Assembly (NCBI RefSeq): GCF_001575205.1 | Contig: NZ_LSRE01000019.1 | Location: forward strand, 1 to 64,000 | Length of the DNA stretch: 64,000 nucleotides | Reading direction: 5' to 3' | Origin: Tsukamurella pseudospumae | Lineage (GTDB): Bacteria; Actinomycetota; Actinomycetes; Mycobacteriales; Mycobacteriaceae | Shown here: positions 44,803 to 54,868 of the stretch, piece after piece | Position numbering within the stretch: the first letter of the stretch is position 1 | Layout: every line of letters begins with the position of its first letter | Notes under the pieces: model-generated | Databases searched by the model: none | What the model was told of the DNA's origin: nothing | What the model saw: the letters and a program-made list of their open reading frames with translations, nothing else | Made by a program: the position numbers and the translations under genes

Positions 44803-44819
44803 CGTAACGTTGCCGTGAT
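44803..44819. promoter_or_regulatory. Direct repeat CGTAAC-N5-CGTGAT upstream of the NlpC/P60 gene
   Basis: Two half-sites with an 11-bp period lie 61 bp before the hydrolase start. The spacing is that of OmpR-family regulators; GTAAC-type repeats are reported for MtrA, which controls peptidoglycan hydrolases in mycobacteria. The match is partial. The rest of 44591-44879 shows no gene. Confidence 0.3.
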
Positions 44820-44879
44820 CTTGTGGAGACCGAGGCGTGATCGACACGCCGCTCCACCGGAGTCGGGAGTTCGACGAAA

Positions 44880-45449
44880 GTGTCCAGCGACAGTACGAAG
44901 ACCATGACCGGCCGCACCACCCGCGGCACGATGCGCGCAGCCCTCGGGGCCGCAGTCGCAGTGATCGGAATCGTCGCAGCACCCGCCGTGGCCCAGGCCG
45001 CGCCGCTCCCGGCGTCCCAGGCGCCCGCTCCCCAGGCCCCCGCCGCCCGCGTCCCCGCGCCGCAGGCCCCGGCTCCGCAGGCTCCTGCCGCCCGCGCGGC
45101 GCAGGCCGCCGGCCCCGACCGTTCCGCGGTCGTCCAGGCCGCGCTCACGCGCCTCGGCATGCCCTACTCGTACGGCGCCGCTGGCCCCAGCTCGTTCGAC
45201 TGCTCCGGCCTCGTCACCTGGGCGATGAACCAGGCGGGCGTGAGCGTGCCGCGCAGCAGCTACTCGCTGATGAGCGCCGGCACCCCGGTCTCGCAGGCCG
45301 AGCTGCGCCCCGGCGATGTCGTGATCACGAACGGCGGCGGCCACGCCGCGCTCTACGTGGGCAATGGCCAGGTCGTGGAGGCCGTCACCTCCGGCGTGCC
45401 GGTGCGCGTGGCGGGGATCCGCGGCTTCGTCACCGCGCGCCGCTACTGA
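44880..45449 (+). CDS. Secreted NlpC/P60 peptidoglycan hydrolase
   Basis: A 189-residue exported endopeptidase. A signal peptide (about 1-40, ending AQA) is followed by an Ala/Pro/Gln-rich linker built from repeated QAPAPQAPAA units, then the NlpC/P60 domain (about 85-189). The catalytic Cys lies in SSFDCSGLV and the His in GGGHAALYVG. It resembles RipC/RipD-type proteins that cut stem peptides in cell separation. GTG 44880 has GGGAG upstream; ATG 44904 is an alternative. Convergent with the PH-domain gene (3-bp gap). Confidence 0.87.
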   Translation: MSSDSTKTMTGRTTRGTMRAALGAAVAVIGIVAAPAVAQAAPLPASQAPAPQAPAARVPAPQAPAPQAPAARAAQAAGPDRSAVVQAALTRLGMPYSYGAAGPSSFDCSGLVTWAMNQAGVSVPRSSYSLMSAGTPVSQAELRPGDVVITNGGGHAALYVGNGQVVEAVTSGVPVRVAGIRGFVTARRY

Positions 45450-45452
45450 GCC

Positions 45453-45869
45453 TCACGCCGGACGCAGGGCCTCGAGCTGCTGGAGCACGAGCGTGGGCGC
45501 TTCGCCCAGCTCCCAGCGGCCGAGGAACAGCAGGTCATCGCCGCGGGTGAGCTCGAGCAGCACCGACTCGCGGCCCCAGTGCCGCGTGGTCGTGCGCTTG
45601 ATCTCGAGGCCGTCCCACGCGAACGTCTTACGGCCGAGCACACCGCGGTAGGTGACGCCCGCACCGTCGGCCTGCAGGCGGGGACGGAGCACCAGGACGG
45701 ACACCCCGAGGAACACGAGCGCGAGGGCTCCGGCACCGATGAGCACGATCCCGACGGGGTCGGCGATGGCGTCCGTCAGTGTCGCGACGATGAGCAGCGC
45801 GAGCGCCGCCACCAGCATCACGACGCCGACACCGCGCGGCGGGCTCCAGTTATCCACAGGTTTATCCAC
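45453..45869 (-). CDS. PH-domain membrane protein (Rv0010c position)
   Basis: A 138-residue protein with two N-terminal helices (about 15-32 and 40-60) and a C-terminal bacterial PH domain (RPRLQADGAGVTYRG, WDGLEIKRTTTRHWGRES, FLGRWELG). Length, layout and position match M. tuberculosis Rv0010c. Two perfect DnaA boxes overlap its first codons and force the peptide MDKPVDNW. Function unknown. Confidence 0.75.
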   Translation of the reverse strand: MDKPVDNWSPPRGVGVVMLVAALALLIVATLTDAIADPVGIVLIGAGALALVFLGVSVLVLRPRLQADGAGVTYRGVLGRKTFAWDGLEIKRTTTRHWGRESVLLELTRGDDLLFLGRWELGEAPTLVLQQLEALRPA

Positions 45870-45870
45870 A
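45850..45870. promoter_or_regulatory. Two perfect DnaA boxes
   Basis: TTATCCACA occurs at 45850-45858 and 45862-45870, in the same orientation 12 bp apart. Both equal the E. coli consensus DnaA box; mycobacterial boxes usually read TTGTCCACA. They cover the start codon region of 45453-45869, so DnaA could repress that gene or titrate here. There is no dnaA or dnaN gene and no AT-rich unwinding region, so this is not oriC itself. Confidence 0.7.
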
Positions 45871-45911
45871 GCTGGGGATGAATGACATCGATGTGATTCC
45901 GCTGGTCAGAG

Positions 45912-46205
45912 CTACTTCCACCACATGGTCATCAACAGGCCGGTGATCATCAGGCCGAAACCGATGGCGAAGTTCCACGCCTCGAGGTTGGCCATCCACT
46001 CCAGCGGCTTGCCCGGCGCGCCCAGACCCTGCGGGTCGGCGCCGACGTAGTAGACGAGCAGCCAGGCCAGACCGGCCAGCATGAATCCGAGGAACAGCAC
46101 CACGAACCAGCGGCCCGAGGGGGCGCCCACCTTGACCGGCGTCCGCGAATCGGCGGCGGCGTTGATCGTGTAATCGGTCTTCTTCCGGACCTTCGACTTC
46201 GGCAT
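45912..46205 (-). CDS. crgA: Cell division protein CrgA
   Basis: A 97-residue protein with the basic N terminus MPKSKVRKK and two membrane helices (about 32-52 and 75-93) joined by an extracytoplasmic loop ([17 protein letters not shown]). This is the CrgA layout. CrgA recruits FtsI and other septal proteins and interacts with PknA/PknB targets in mycobacteria. Gene position matches Rv0011c. Confidence 0.93.
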   Translation of the reverse strand: MPKSKVRKKTDYTINAAADSRTPVKVGAPSGRWFVVLFLGFMLAGLAWLLVYYVGADPQGLGAPGKPLEWMANLEAWNFAIGFGLMITGLLMTMWWK

Positions 46206-46273
46206 GGCTTCCTTCTACCTGGGTGCTTTTCACCTGCCAGGTTATCGGATGTACCACCGCGACCCCACCCGGC

Positions 46274-46279
46274 TACGCT
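46274..46279 (+). promoter_or_regulatory. -10 element for a leaderless trpG transcript
   Basis: TACGCT fits the actinobacterial -10 pattern TANNNT and ends 7 bp before the GTG start of trpG. Transcription would begin at or next to the start codon, and no ribosome-binding site is visible. Confidence 0.45.
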
Positions 46280-46286
46280 GGAGCAC

Positions 46287-46928
46287 GTGCGGATCCTCGT
46301 CGTCGACAACTATGACAGCTTCGTGTTCAACCTGGTCCAGTACCTCGGCCAGCTGGGCGTGGAGGCGGACGTGTGGCGCAACGACGATCCGCGACTGGAC
46401 GATCCGGCCGCGGCGGCCGCTCAGTACGACGGTGTGCTGCTGAGTCCCGGTCCCGGCACGCCGCAGCGCGCGGGACGGACGATGCCCATGGTCGAGGCTG
46501 CGCGCGCCGCCGGCTCCCCGCTGCTCGGCGTGTGCCTGGGGCACCAGGCCATCGGCGCGGTCTTCGGCGCGACGGTGGACCGCGCGCCCGAGCTGCTGCA
46601 CGGCAAGACCTCGCTCGTGCACCACAACGGCCACGGGGTCCTGCAGGGCCTGCCCGACCCGTTCACGGCCACCCGCTACCACTCGCTGACCGTGCTCGAG
46701 CCGACGATCCCCGACGAGCTCGAGATCACCGGCCGCACCGACTCGGGTGTGGTCATGGGCTTCCAGCACCGCGAACTGCCCATCCACGGCGTGCAGTTCC
46801 ACCCCGAATCCGTGCTCACGCAGGGCGGTCACCGCATGCTCGCGAACTGGCTGGCCGTGTGCGGCTTCCAGGTCGCCGAGGCGCGTGTCGCCGAGCTCGA
46901 GCAGGAGGTCGCCGCGGCGCTCGCCTGA
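46287..46928 (+). CDS. trpG: Glutamine amidotransferase subunit (anthranilate or aminodeoxychorismate synthase component II)
   Basis: A 213-residue class I glutamine amidotransferase. It has the oxyanion strand GVLLSPGPGTP, the nucleophile in GVCLGHQAIG (Cys near 80) and His/Glu in QFHPESVLT. It supplies ammonia for anthranilate or aminodeoxychorismate synthesis. In this locus the gene is called trpG (Rv0013), though it may serve PabB as well. GTG 46287 appears leaderless. Convergent with pknB. Confidence 0.9.
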   Translation: MRILVVDNYDSFVFNLVQYLGQLGVEADVWRNDDPRLDDPAAAAAQYDGVLLSPGPGTPQRAGRTMPMVEAARAAGSPLLGVCLGHQAIGAVFGATVDRAPELLHGKTSLVHHNGHGVLQGLPDPFTATRYHSLTVLEPTIPDELEITGRTDSGVVMGFQHRELPIHGVQFHPESVLTQGGHRMLANWLAVCGFQVAEARVAELEQEVAAALA

Positions 46929-47045
46929 GCGCGGCACCGACCGGACCCGCGAGCGTGGTCGTTCTCCCCACCGATAGCGCGGGAAACCGACCGCACTCGA
47001 CGGCACCGTCGGGCGGCAGGGGGACCGCCGCCCGTGCGCCGTGGG

Positions 47046-49028
47046 CTAGCCGCGCCGCACGTGCAGCGTGATGGTGGCCGACGAGTCCACCGGCGTGCCC
47101 GGCTTGGGATCGGTGTTCCAGACCTGCCCGCGGTCGAACAGGCCCGATGCGGCGTCCACGACGACCGTGATGTTGCTCGACGAGAAGCCCGCCTGGATGA
47201 GGGCCGCGCGCGCGGCGTTCTGATCCTGGTTGATCACGTTCGGCATGACGATCGGCTTGGCCTTCGACACCTGCAGGGTGACAGAGCTGCCCTTGTCGGC
47301 GGTCGATCCCGCGGTCGGGTTCTGGCGCACGACGGTGCCTGCCGGGGCGCTGTCGTCGACCTGGGTGACGGTCACCTTGAAGCCCGCGCCCTCGAGGTTC
47401 GAGGTCGCCTGCGAGACCTGCGTGTTGGTCACGTCGGGCACGCGCACCTGCTCCTTGCCGGAGCTGATCGTGAGCTGGATCGGCGTGTTCTGCTGCGTGT
47501 TCGTGCCGATCGCGGGGTTCGTGGAGATCACGTTGCCCTTGGCCACGGTCGGCGACGGATCGTTCTTGACGTCCTTGGCCACGGTGAAGCCCGCCTTCTC
47601 GAGGATCTCGCGGGCCTCCTTCTCGGGCTTGTTCGCGACGTCCGGCACGCCGGCGATCTTCGGCCCCGTCGAGACCTGCATGACCACGGTCGAGCCCTTC
47701 GCGACGCTCGCGTTGGGCCCCGGCAGGGTCGAGATGACGTGCTCCGCGGGAACGGCGTTGTCCGGGATGCGCTGTACCTCGACGGTGAAGCCCAGCTTCT
47801 GCAGCGCGACCTGGGCGTCGGCCGCGGGCTCGCCGATCTGCGAGGTGACGGTGGCCGTCTGGTCGCCGTTGTTGGAACTGAGCAGGTACCAGGTGGTGCC
47901 GCCGATGAGCACCAGCGCGATCACCGCGGCCGAGAGCAGCATCACAAGGCGGGAGCGGCTGCCGGACGGCGCCGGGGCGGTGTGCCTGCGCCGCGGGGCG
48001 TCGGGGGTCGCGCTGACGACCTCGGTCGGCGGATCGTCGTCCGACGGTGCGCCGTCCTCGGCGGTGGCCACCGCCGAGGCCGCCGCGGGTGCGGTCTTGG
48101 CGGCCTCGCGCCGCCGGGGCTTCGCGGGCTCGGTGAGCAGCGCGTCGCGCTCCTCGTCGGACAGCACCATCGGTGCCTCGGGCTTGCGACCCGCGAGCAC
48201 CCGGATGAGGTCCTGCCGCATCTCGCCGGCGGTCTGGTAGCGGTTCGCCGGGTTCTTCGACAGCGCCTTGAGCGTGATCGAGTCCAGTTCCGGCGGGATG
48301 GTGTCGAGGATCGCCGACGGCGTGGGCGGGTCCTCGCGGACGTGCTGGTAGGCGACGGACACGGGCGAGTCACCCGTGAACGGCGGCTGGCCGGTGAGCA
48401 GCTCGAAGATCACGCAGCCGGCGGCGTAGACATCGGAGCGGGCGTCCACGGAGTCGCCGCGGGCCTGTTCCGGCGAGAGGTACTGCGCGGTGCCGATCAC
48501 CGCGGCCGTCTGGGTCATGCCCGCCGACGGGTCGCTCATCGCGCGCGCGATGCCGAAGTCCATCACCTTGATCTCGCCGGCGCGGGTGAGCATCACGTTG
48601 GCGGGCTTCATGTCGCGGTGCACGATGCCGTTGCGGTGACTGAAGTCCAGGGCCGCGCAGACATCGGCCATCCAGGTCATCGCGGCCTGCGGCGCGATGG
48701 TGCCGTCGCGGCGCAGCACGTCGCGCAGGGTCTCCCCGTCGACGTACTCCATGACGATGTAGGGCAGCGGTCCGGACGAGGTCTGGGCCTCACCCGTGTC
48801 GTAGACCTGCACGATCGTCGGGTGGTTGAGCGACGCGGCGTTCTGCGCCTCCCGCCGGAAGCGCTCGTAGAAGCTCGGATCCCGAGCCAGGTCGGCGCGC
48901 AGGATCTTGATCGCGACGTCCCGGGACAGCCGGGTGTCGCGGGCCAGATGCACCTCGGACATGCCACCGAACCCGAGCGTCTCACCCAGGTCGTAGCGGT
49001 CGTTGATGCGCCGTGGCGGGGTCGTCAT
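47046..49028 (-). CDS. pknB: Serine/threonine protein kinase PknB with PASTA repeats
   Basis: A 660-residue membrane kinase. The cytosolic kinase domain (about 11-275) has the Gly loop [12 protein letters not shown], the catalytic loop [19 protein letters not shown] and the activation-loop threonines in [20 protein letters not shown] juxtamembrane linker and one helix (about 352-374) lead to four extracellular PASTA repeats that bind muropeptides. It phosphorylates division and cell-wall proteins such as FhaA. It is the last gene of the fhaB-to-pknB operon and overlaps pknA by 4 bp. Confidence 0.96.
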   Translation of the reverse strand: MTTPPRRINDRYDLGETLGFGGMSEVHLARDTRLSRDVAIKILRADLARDPSFYERFRREAQNAASLNHPTIVQVYDTGEAQTSSGPLPYIVMEYVDGETLRDVLRRDGTIAPQAAMTWMADVCAALDFSHRNGIVHRDMKPANVMLTRAGEIKVMDFGIARAMSDPSAGMTQTAAVIGTAQYLSPEQARGDSVDARSDVYAAGCVIFELLTGQPPFTGDSPVSVAYQHVREDPPTPSAILDTIPPELDSITLKALSKNPANRYQTAGEMRQDLIRVLAGRKPEAPMVLSDEERDALLTEPAKPRRREAAKTAPAAASAVATAEDGAPSDDDPPTEVVSATPDAPRRRHTAPAPSGSRSRLVMLLSAAVIALVLIGGTTWYLLSSNNGDQTATVTSQIGEPAADAQVALQKLGFTVEVQRIPDNAVPAEHVISTLPGPNASVAKGSTVVMQVSTGPKIAGVPDVANKPEKEAREILEKAGFTVAKDVKNDPSPTVAKGNVISTNPAIGTNTQQNTPIQLTISSGKEQVRVPDVTNTQVSQATSNLEGAGFKVTVTQVDDSAPAGTVVRQNPTAGSTADKGSSVTLQVSKAKPIVMPNVINQDQNAARAALIQAGFSSSNITVVVDAASGLFDRGQVWNTDPKPGTPVDSSATITLHVRRG

Positions 49029-50476
49029 CGATCGTCGCTTCCGTGCAGGATCGCGCCGGGGATGGGCAGGCCGAAGATGCCGCGCGGCGGCGGCGTCGTC
49101 GTCGGCTCAGGACCGGTGGGCGGCGGCTCCGTCGTCGTGGTGGGCGGCGGCGTGGTCGTCGTCGGTGCCGGAGTCGTGGTGGTCGGCTTCGGCGGCGGCG
49201 GGGGCGGCGTGGTGGTCGTCTGCTGCGCCGTCGAGGTCTCCGTCACCGTCCGGGTGGGCGGCGGCGTCGTGGGTACGGTCCGGGCCGTGGTGCCGGCCCC
49301 GGTCGGCGGAGGTGCGACGGTGCCCGCGTCGGTCGTGGTGCTCGGCGTCGTCGGGGTGCCGTTCCCGGTGTCGTTGAAGAGCAGGTAGCCGCCGACGATC
49401 GCCGCCGCGAGCAGCAGCAGCGCGACGGAGGCGCCGAGGATCGTCTTCTGGGTCCGGGTCCAGCCGCTCTCGTCCGAGTAGGTCGACGATGCCGCGGCCC
49501 GCGGCGTGGGGTTCGAGTTGCGGACCACGGGTTGCGGGCCCGGGCGTGCGGGCGGCGGCACGATCGCCGTGGCGGCGGTCTCCGGCGCGCGCGAGGCCCC
49601 GGTGGAGCCACCGGTCCACCCCCGCGGCATCGGCGGGCGCTGGCCCGCCTTCACCGCGGCGACGGCGTCGGCGAACTCGCCACCGTTGGCGTACCGCTGC
49701 CGGGGGTCCTTGCCGAGGGTCAGCGTGATCAGCTCGCGGACCGGCGCGGGCAGGTCGGTGGGCAGCGGCTCGGGCTGGTCCCGGATGTGCTTCATGGCGA
49801 CGGTGATCGCACCGTCGCCGGAGAACGGGCGCTTGCCCGCGAGGCACTCGTACCCGACCACGCCGAGGGAGTACACGTCGGAGGCGGCCGTGGCGTCCTC
49901 GCCCGAGGCCTGCTCCGGTGAGATGTACTGCGCCGTGCCCATGACCATGCCGGTCTTGGTGACCGGCGCCGCGTCGACGGCCTTGGCGATGCCGAAGTCG
50001 GTGATCTTCACCTGGCCCGTGGGCGTGATGAGGATGTTGCCGGGCTTGACGTCGCGGTGCACGAGGCCCGCGGTGTGCGCGACCTGCAGGGCGCGGGCCG
50101 TCTGCTCCAGCAGGTCCAGGGCCTGCGCCTGGCTGAGGTGGCCGAGGCGGGAGAGCACGGCGTTGAGCGGCTCGCCGTTGACGAGCTCCATCACCAGGTA
50201 CGCGAGCGGCGCGCCGCCGGCCTGGTCCTCGGTCTCGCCGTAGTCGTACACGCCGGCGATGCCCGGGTGGTTCAGTGCGGCGGTGGTGCGGGCCTCGTTG
50301 CGGAAGCGGGCCAGGAACTCCTGGTCCTCCGAGAACTCGGCCTTGAGCACCTTGACGGCCACGCGCCGGTCGAGGCGGGTGTCCATCGCCTCCCACACCT
50401 GGCCCATGCCGCCGGTGGCGATCAGCCGGAGGAGTTCGTAGCGGTCGGCGATCACCGAGCCGGTCTGCAGACTCAT
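49025..50476 (-). CDS. pknA: Serine/threonine protein kinase PknA
   Basis: A 483-residue membrane kinase. The kinase domain (about 13-275) contains [30 protein letters not shown] and [11 protein letters not shown] linker rich in Pro/Ala and a membrane helix (about 345-365) precede a long extracellular tail of Thr/Pro runs with no PASTA domain. It acts with PknB in growth and septation control. It touches pbpA by 1 bp and overlaps pknB by 4 bp. Confidence 0.95.
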   Translation of the reverse strand: MSLQTGSVIADRYELLRLIATGGMGQVWEAMDTRLDRRVAVKVLKAEFSEDQEFLARFRNEARTTAALNHPGIAGVYDYGETEDQAGGAPLAYLVMELVNGEPLNAVLSRLGHLSQAQALDLLEQTARALQVAHTAGLVHRDVKPGNILITPTGQVKITDFGIAKAVDAAPVTKTGMVMGTAQYISPEQASGEDATAASDVYSLGVVGYECLAGKRPFSGDGAITVAMKHIRDQPEPLPTDLPAPVRELITLTLGKDPRQRYANGGEFADAVAAVKAGQRPPMPRGWTGGSTGASRAPETAATAIVPPPARPGPQPVVRNSNPTPRAAASSTYSDESGWTRTQKTILGASVALLLLAAAIVGGYLLFNDTGNGTPTTPSTTTDAGTVAPPPTGAGTTARTVPTTPPPTRTVTETSTAQQTTTTPPPPPPKPTTTTPAPTTTTPPPTTTTEPPPTGPEPTTTPPPRGIFGLPIPGAILHGSDDR

Positions 50477-51990
50477 CAGTTCCCCTGCCCGTTCACCGCG
50501 GCGCTGATCACCGCTCGTCCGATCGGCGCTGCGAGCGACCCACCGGTCGCCGCCTCGCCCTGGTTTCCACCGTTCTCAATGATGACCGCCACCGCTACCT
50601 TCGGGTCGTTCACCGGGCCGTACCCGATGTACCAGGCGTGCGGCGCTTCGCCGCCGCGCTGGCCCTGTGAGTGTTCCGCCGTGCCGGTCTTGGAGGCGAT
50701 CGACACCTTGCCGCCGGCACCCTTCGTGTGCTGTTCCGATGCGACCATCAGCTCGCGCAGCTGCGCCGCGACCTGCGGTGAGATCGCCTGGCCCACGCGC
50801 TTGGGCGAGGTGCTGCCGAAGGTCGTGAGGTCCGGTGCCTGGAAGGAGTCGACCAGATAGGGCTGCATGCGGACGCCGCCGTTGGCGAGCGTCGCCGCGA
50901 TCACCGCGTTCTGCAGCGGCGTCAGCGCGACGTCGAGCTGCCCGATCGCCGACTGGCCCGTCTGGGCACCGTCGGACAGGGGGCCGGTCACGGACTGCGC
51001 GACGCGCAGCGGGATGGGGTCGGGCGTCGAATTGACGCCGAAGTTGTTCGCCATCGCCTTGATCGCCTCTCCTCCGTCCTGCATCTTCGCCGTGGCCAGG
51101 TCCACGAACGCGGTGTTGCACGAGTACTGGAACGCCTGCAACAGGCTGACGGTACCGCCCGACGATTCCGGGCACGTCATCCCCGCATAGTTCTGCAGCG
51201 TCGTCCCGCCGCCGCCCGGCAGGGTGATCTGCTTGTCGGCGGTGAGCCGCGTGTTCAGATCGATCCCCTTGTTCTCGGAGAGCGCCGCCGCGGTGGTGAT
51301 CACCTTGAACGTCGATCCCGGGGGGTAGGTCCAGCCGGTGGCCCGGTTGTCCATGGGCTTATCGGGATCGTCCTTGAGTTCGTTCCAGGTCTTGTTCACC
51401 GCGTCCGTGTCGTGCGAGGACAGCGGGTTCGGGTCGTAGCTGGGGGTCGAGACCATCGCCAGGATCTTGCCGGTGGACGGCTCGATCGCGACGGCCGCGC
51501 CGTGGCACGGGCCGTTCGACCCGCAGGCCGTGGACAACTTCTCGTAGGCGATCCGCTGCATCGTCGGGTTGATCGTGGTGATCACGTTGCCGCCGCTCGG
51601 GTCGCGACCGGACAGCAGGTCGACGACGCGTCGGCCGAAGAGCCGGTCGTCGCTGCCGTTGAGTATCGACTCCTCGGCGTGCTCGAGCCCGCTCGAGCTG
51701 AAGATCATCGAGTAGTAGCCCGTCAGGGGCGCGTAGGCGCGCGCCATCTGCTCGGGATAGGTGCGCAGGTACTTGTACCGGTCGTCGGTCTTGACCGACT
51801 GGGCCATCACCTGGCCGCCGGCGAGGATCGAACCTCGCTGCCGCGCGTACTCGTCGAGGAGGACGCGCTCGTTGCGGGTGTCGGAGCGCAGTTCGGACGC
51901 GCGGAAGACCTGCACCCAGGTGGCGTTCGCGAGGAGCGCCGCCACCAGCAGGATCACGACGAACGAGATGCGGCGGATCGGTGCGTTCAT
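50476..51990 (-). CDS. pbpA: Penicillin-binding protein PbpA (class B transpeptidase)
   Basis: A 504-residue membrane-anchored transpeptidase: one N-terminal helix (about 8-28), a dimerisation region, and the transpeptidase domain with the SxxK motif in [15 protein letters not shown] in [12 protein letters not shown] and KTG in [10 protein letters not shown]. It cross-links peptidoglycan with the glycosyltransferase RodA encoded just upstream (4-bp overlap), a standard SEDS-bPBP pair. Confidence 0.95.
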   Translation of the reverse strand: MNAPIRRISFVVILLVAALLANATWVQVFRASELRSDTRNERVLLDEYARQRGSILAGGQVMAQSVKTDDRYKYLRTYPEQMARAYAPLTGYYSMIFSSSGLEHAEESILNGSDDRLFGRRVVDLLSGRDPSGGNVITTINPTMQRIAYEKLSTACGSNGPCHGAAVAIEPSTGKILAMVSTPSYDPNPLSSHDTDAVNKTWNELKDDPDKPMDNRATGWTYPPGSTFKVITTAAALSENKGIDLNTRLTADKQITLPGGGGTTLQNYAGMTCPESSGGTVSLLQAFQYSCNTAFVDLATAKMQDGGEAIKAMANNFGVNSTPDPIPLRVAQSVTGPLSDGAQTGQSAIGQLDVALTPLQNAVIAATLANGGVRMQPYLVDSFQAPDLTTFGSTSPKRVGQAISPQVAAQLRELMVASEQHTKGAGGKVSIASKTGTAEHSQGQRGGEAPHAWYIGYGPVNDPKVAVAVIIENGGNQGEAATGGSLAAPIGRAVISAAVNGQGN

Positions 51991-53408
51991 ACGCGCTTCA
52001 CGATCTCGGTCGGCCGGTCGGGGACCGGCGCGCCGGGCTTGCGGGCGACCTTGGGCTCGCGCGCCGCGTTGGAGATGCGGAGCAGGATCGCGATGAGGGC
52101 GTAGTTGGTGAGCAGCGAGGATCCGCCGTAGCTCATGAAGGGCGTGGTGAGGCCGGTCAGCGGGATCAGCTTGGTGACGCCGCCGACCACGACGAACAGC
52201 TGGATCGCCATGGTCGAGGCCAGGCCTGCGGCCAGCAGCTTGCCGAAGCTGTCGCGCACCGTCAGGCTCGCGCGGAAGCCGCGGAAGATCAGCACCAGGA
52301 ACAGCATCAGCACGGCGGCCAGGCCGATGAGGCCCAGTTCCTCACCGATCGCGGCGATGATGAAGTCGGTGGACGCGAAGGGCACCATCGTGGGCCGGCC
52401 GGAGCCGAGGCCGGTGCCGGCGAGACCGCCCGTGGCCAGGGAGAACAGCGCCTGCGCGGGCTGGTAGCCGATGGTGTCGTACTTGGCGAACGGGTCCTGC
52501 CACACCTCGACGCGCACCCGCAGGTGGGGGAAGAGCTGGTACGCCGCGACGGCGCCGACGACCGCGAGGCTCAGGCCCACCACGATCCAGCCGATGCGCT
52601 CGGTGGCGATGTACACCATGGCCAGGACGGTGAAGAAGATGAGCATCGGCGTGCCGAGGTCGTTCTCGATGCCGAGCACCGCGATCGCGAGCAGCCAGAC
52701 GAGCAGCAGCGGCGCGAGGTCGCGCGCGCGGGGAAGGTCGACGCCGAGCACGCGCCGGCCCGCCGACGTGAACAGGTCGCGCTTCGACACCAGGAACGCC
52801 GCGGTGAAGATGATCAGCAGGATCTTGCTGACCTCGTTGGGCTGGATGTTGAACAGCGGCGTCTTGATCCAGTTCTTGGAGCCGTTGATCTCCGACAGGC
52901 TCGACGGCAGCAGCGCCGGCAGCGCGAGGAAGATCACGCCGCCCAGGCCGATCGTGTACGCGTACTTCGACAGCGTCCGGTGATCGCGCAACAGCGCGAG
53001 CACACCGACCATGACCGCGAGGCCGAGCAGCGTCCACAGGACCTGCTGGTTGGCCTCCTGCGTCTGGCTGACGCGCCCGCTCTCGGCGTGGGCGTTGCCC
53101 AGGTCGAGTCGGTGGATCAGCACCAGGCCCAGGCCGTTGAGCATGGCCACCACCGGCAGGATGACCGGGTCGGCGTAGGGCGCGAACCGCCGCACTGCGT
53201 AGTGCGCCGCGCCGTAGAGCACGACGAACGCCGCGACGTACTTCGCGAGGTCGAGAGTGACGCGCTGTTCCTGCGCCCATTCGACGAGCGCGAGCGAGGT
53301 CCCCGTCACCACCGTGGCGGCGCCGAGGAGTACCAGCTCATGGGTTCGGGAGCGGCGGTTCGGGTCGAGCGCGATGCCCGCGCCGGGGGTGCTGACGCCG
53401 GACGTCAC
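51987..53408 (-). CDS. rodA: SEDS peptidoglycan polymerase RodA
   Basis: A 473-residue protein with about 10-12 membrane helices. Conserved SEDS features include the catalytic Asp in LGIENDLGTPMLIFF, the segment GYQPAQALFSLATGGLAGTGLG (in parts), FIIAAIGEELG and TPFMSYGGSSLL near the C terminus. It polymerises lipid II into glycan strands for PbpA. GTG 53408 overlaps the pstP stop by 4 bp; the longer open frame upstream lies within pstP and is not used. Confidence 0.94.
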   Translation of the reverse strand: MTSGVSTPGAGIALDPNRRSRTHELVLLGAATVVTGTSLALVEWAQEQRVTLDLAKYVAAFVVLYGAAHYAVRRFAPYADPVILPVVAMLNGLGLVLIHRLDLGNAHAESGRVSQTQEANQQVLWTLLGLAVMVGVLALLRDHRTLSKYAYTIGLGGVIFLALPALLPSSLSEINGSKNWIKTPLFNIQPNEVSKILLIIFTAAFLVSKRDLFTSAGRRVLGVDLPRARDLAPLLLVWLLAIAVLGIENDLGTPMLIFFTVLAMVYIATERIGWIVVGLSLAVVGAVAAYQLFPHLRVRVEVWQDPFAKYDTIGYQPAQALFSLATGGLAGTGLGSGRPTMVPFASTDFIIAAIGEELGLIGLAAVLMLFLVLIFRGFRASLTVRDSFGKLLAAGLASTMAIQLFVVVGGVTKLIPLTGLTTPFMSYGGSSLLTNYALIAILLRISNAAREPKVARKPGAPVPDRPTEIVKRV

Positions 53409-54868
53409 GAGGGCCCTCCGCGGCACGGGCGTTCGGGCGTCGAGGTCTGGGTGACGACCCGGGTGACGGGTGCGGGCGGCGGCGCGAGGGTCTCGCCCGT
53501 GGGGGGCGCGACCGTCGGGGCCGTCGTCGGCGACGGTGCCGGGGCGTTCGGGTCGGTCGGGTGCGGCGCGGGCGAGGGGTCGACCTCGGTGGTGATCGCG
53601 CACCGTTCGATGAGGTTGACCCGTTCGATGAGGTTCTTGGCCTGCTCGCGGGCGTCGTCGAGCGAGCTCGCGTAGGGCAGGCCGGCCAGGTTGGCCCGTC
53701 CGCGCGGGGTCAGGTCGTCGACGGTGAGCGGTGTGCAGCCCTGCGGCGCGCGCCCGTCGGCGGGGGCGTCCGCGATGCAGACGACCTCCTGCTGCGTGTT
53801 CAGCGCGCGACCGAACAGGGAGACCTTCACGCCGTGCGAGATCACGATGGTGCCCTTGTCGGTCGAGGCCACGAAGTAGCTCGAGTTCACGACGGACCGG
53901 GTCACGAGCAGGCCGATGCCGCCGGCGACGAGCAGCACGAGGACCGCGGCGAGCGCGATCCACTTGCGGCGGGAGCGGCGCGCGGGCTCGTCCGCGTCGT
54001 CGACCTCCGTCGCCACGACCCGACGGGGCGCCTTGCGCGGGGGCCGGAGCGCGGCGGCGCGGCCGGCGGCGGTGTTGGCCGGGGGGACGTAGTCCTCGTC
54101 GTCGTCGTTCGCGGCGCCGCCGACGATGGGGCGGCTCTGGCCGAAGCTGCTGTCCTCGACCCGCGCGACGACGACGGTGACGTTGTCCGGGCCGCCGGAG
54201 CGGAGCGCGAGCTCGATCAGACGGTCCGCGGCGGCCCCGACGTCCTCGCTGGCCAGGGCCAGGGTCTCGCCGATGGTCTCGTCGCTGACGACGTCCGAGA
54301 GGCCGTCGGAGCAGAGCATGTAGACGTCGCCGTCCTTGGCCTCGCGCAGGGTGAGCGTGGGCTCGACCTCGTGGCCGGTGAGCGCCTTCATGATCAGCGA
54401 GCGCTGCGGGTGGGTGTGCGCCTGCTCGGCCGTGATCCGGCCCTCGTCGACGAGGGTCTGGACGAAGGTGTCGTCCTTGGTGATGCGGGTGAGCTGGCCG
54501 TCGCGCCGCAGGTAGCCGCGGGAGTCGCCGACGTGGATCAGTCCCAGCTTGGACCCGGCGAACAGGATCGCGGTCAGGGTGGTGCCCATGCCGTCGAGCT
54601 CGGGGTCCTCGGCGACCTGCTCGGCGATGGTCTCGTTGCCGGCGACCATGGCGTCCTCGAGCGTGCCCAGGAGGTCGCCGCCGGGCTCGTCGTCGTCGAG
54701 CGGCTCGAGTGCGGCGATCATCAGCTGCGAGGCGACCTCGCCGGCGGCGTGGCCGCCCATGCCGTCGGCCAGGGCGAGCAGCCGGGCGCCCGCGTACACG
54801 GAGTCCTCGTTGTTGCTACGGACGAGGCCCCGGTCGGAGCGCGCTGCATATCGAAGGACGAGGCTCAC
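53405..54868 (-). CDS. pstP: PP2C-type Ser/Thr phosphatase PstP
   Basis: A 487-residue membrane phosphatase. The catalytic domain (1-240) has the metal-binding motifs RSNNEDSVY, ALADGMGGHAAGE, HVGDSRGYL, LCSDGLSDV and GGPDNVTVVVA. A basic linker and one helix (about 300-322) precede an extracellular tail rich in Pro and Thr. It reverses PknA and PknB phosphorylation. Coupled by 4-bp overlaps with fhaB upstream and rodA downstream. Confidence 0.95.
   Translation of the reverse strand: MSLVLRYAARSDRGLVRSNNEDSVYAGARLLALADGMGGHAAGEVASQLMIAALEPLDDDEPGGDLLGTLEDAMVAGNETIAEQVAEDPELDGMGTTLTAILFAGSKLGLIHVGDSRGYLRRDGQLTRITKDDTFVQTLVDEGRITAEQAHTHPQRSLIMKALTGHEVEPTLTLREAKDGDVYMLCSDGLSDVVSDETIGETLALASEDVGAAADRLIELALRSGGPDNVTVVVARVEDSSFGQSRPIVGGAANDDDEDYVPPANTAAGRAAALRPPRKAPRRVVATEVDDADEPARRSRRKWIALAAVLVLLVAGGIGLLVTRSVVNSSYFVASTDKGTIVISHGVKVSLFGRALNTQQEVVCIADAPADGRAPQGCTPLTVDDLTPRGRANLAGLPYASSLDDAREQAKNLIERVNLIERCAITTEVDPSPAPHPTDPNAPAPSPTTAPTVAPPTGETLAPPPAPVTRVVTQTSTPERPCRGGPS

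Noticed and set aside
45850-45870. DnaA boxes as the replication origin
   Set aside because: Only two boxes, inside a gene start, with no AT-rich unwinding element and no dnaA or dnaN nearby.
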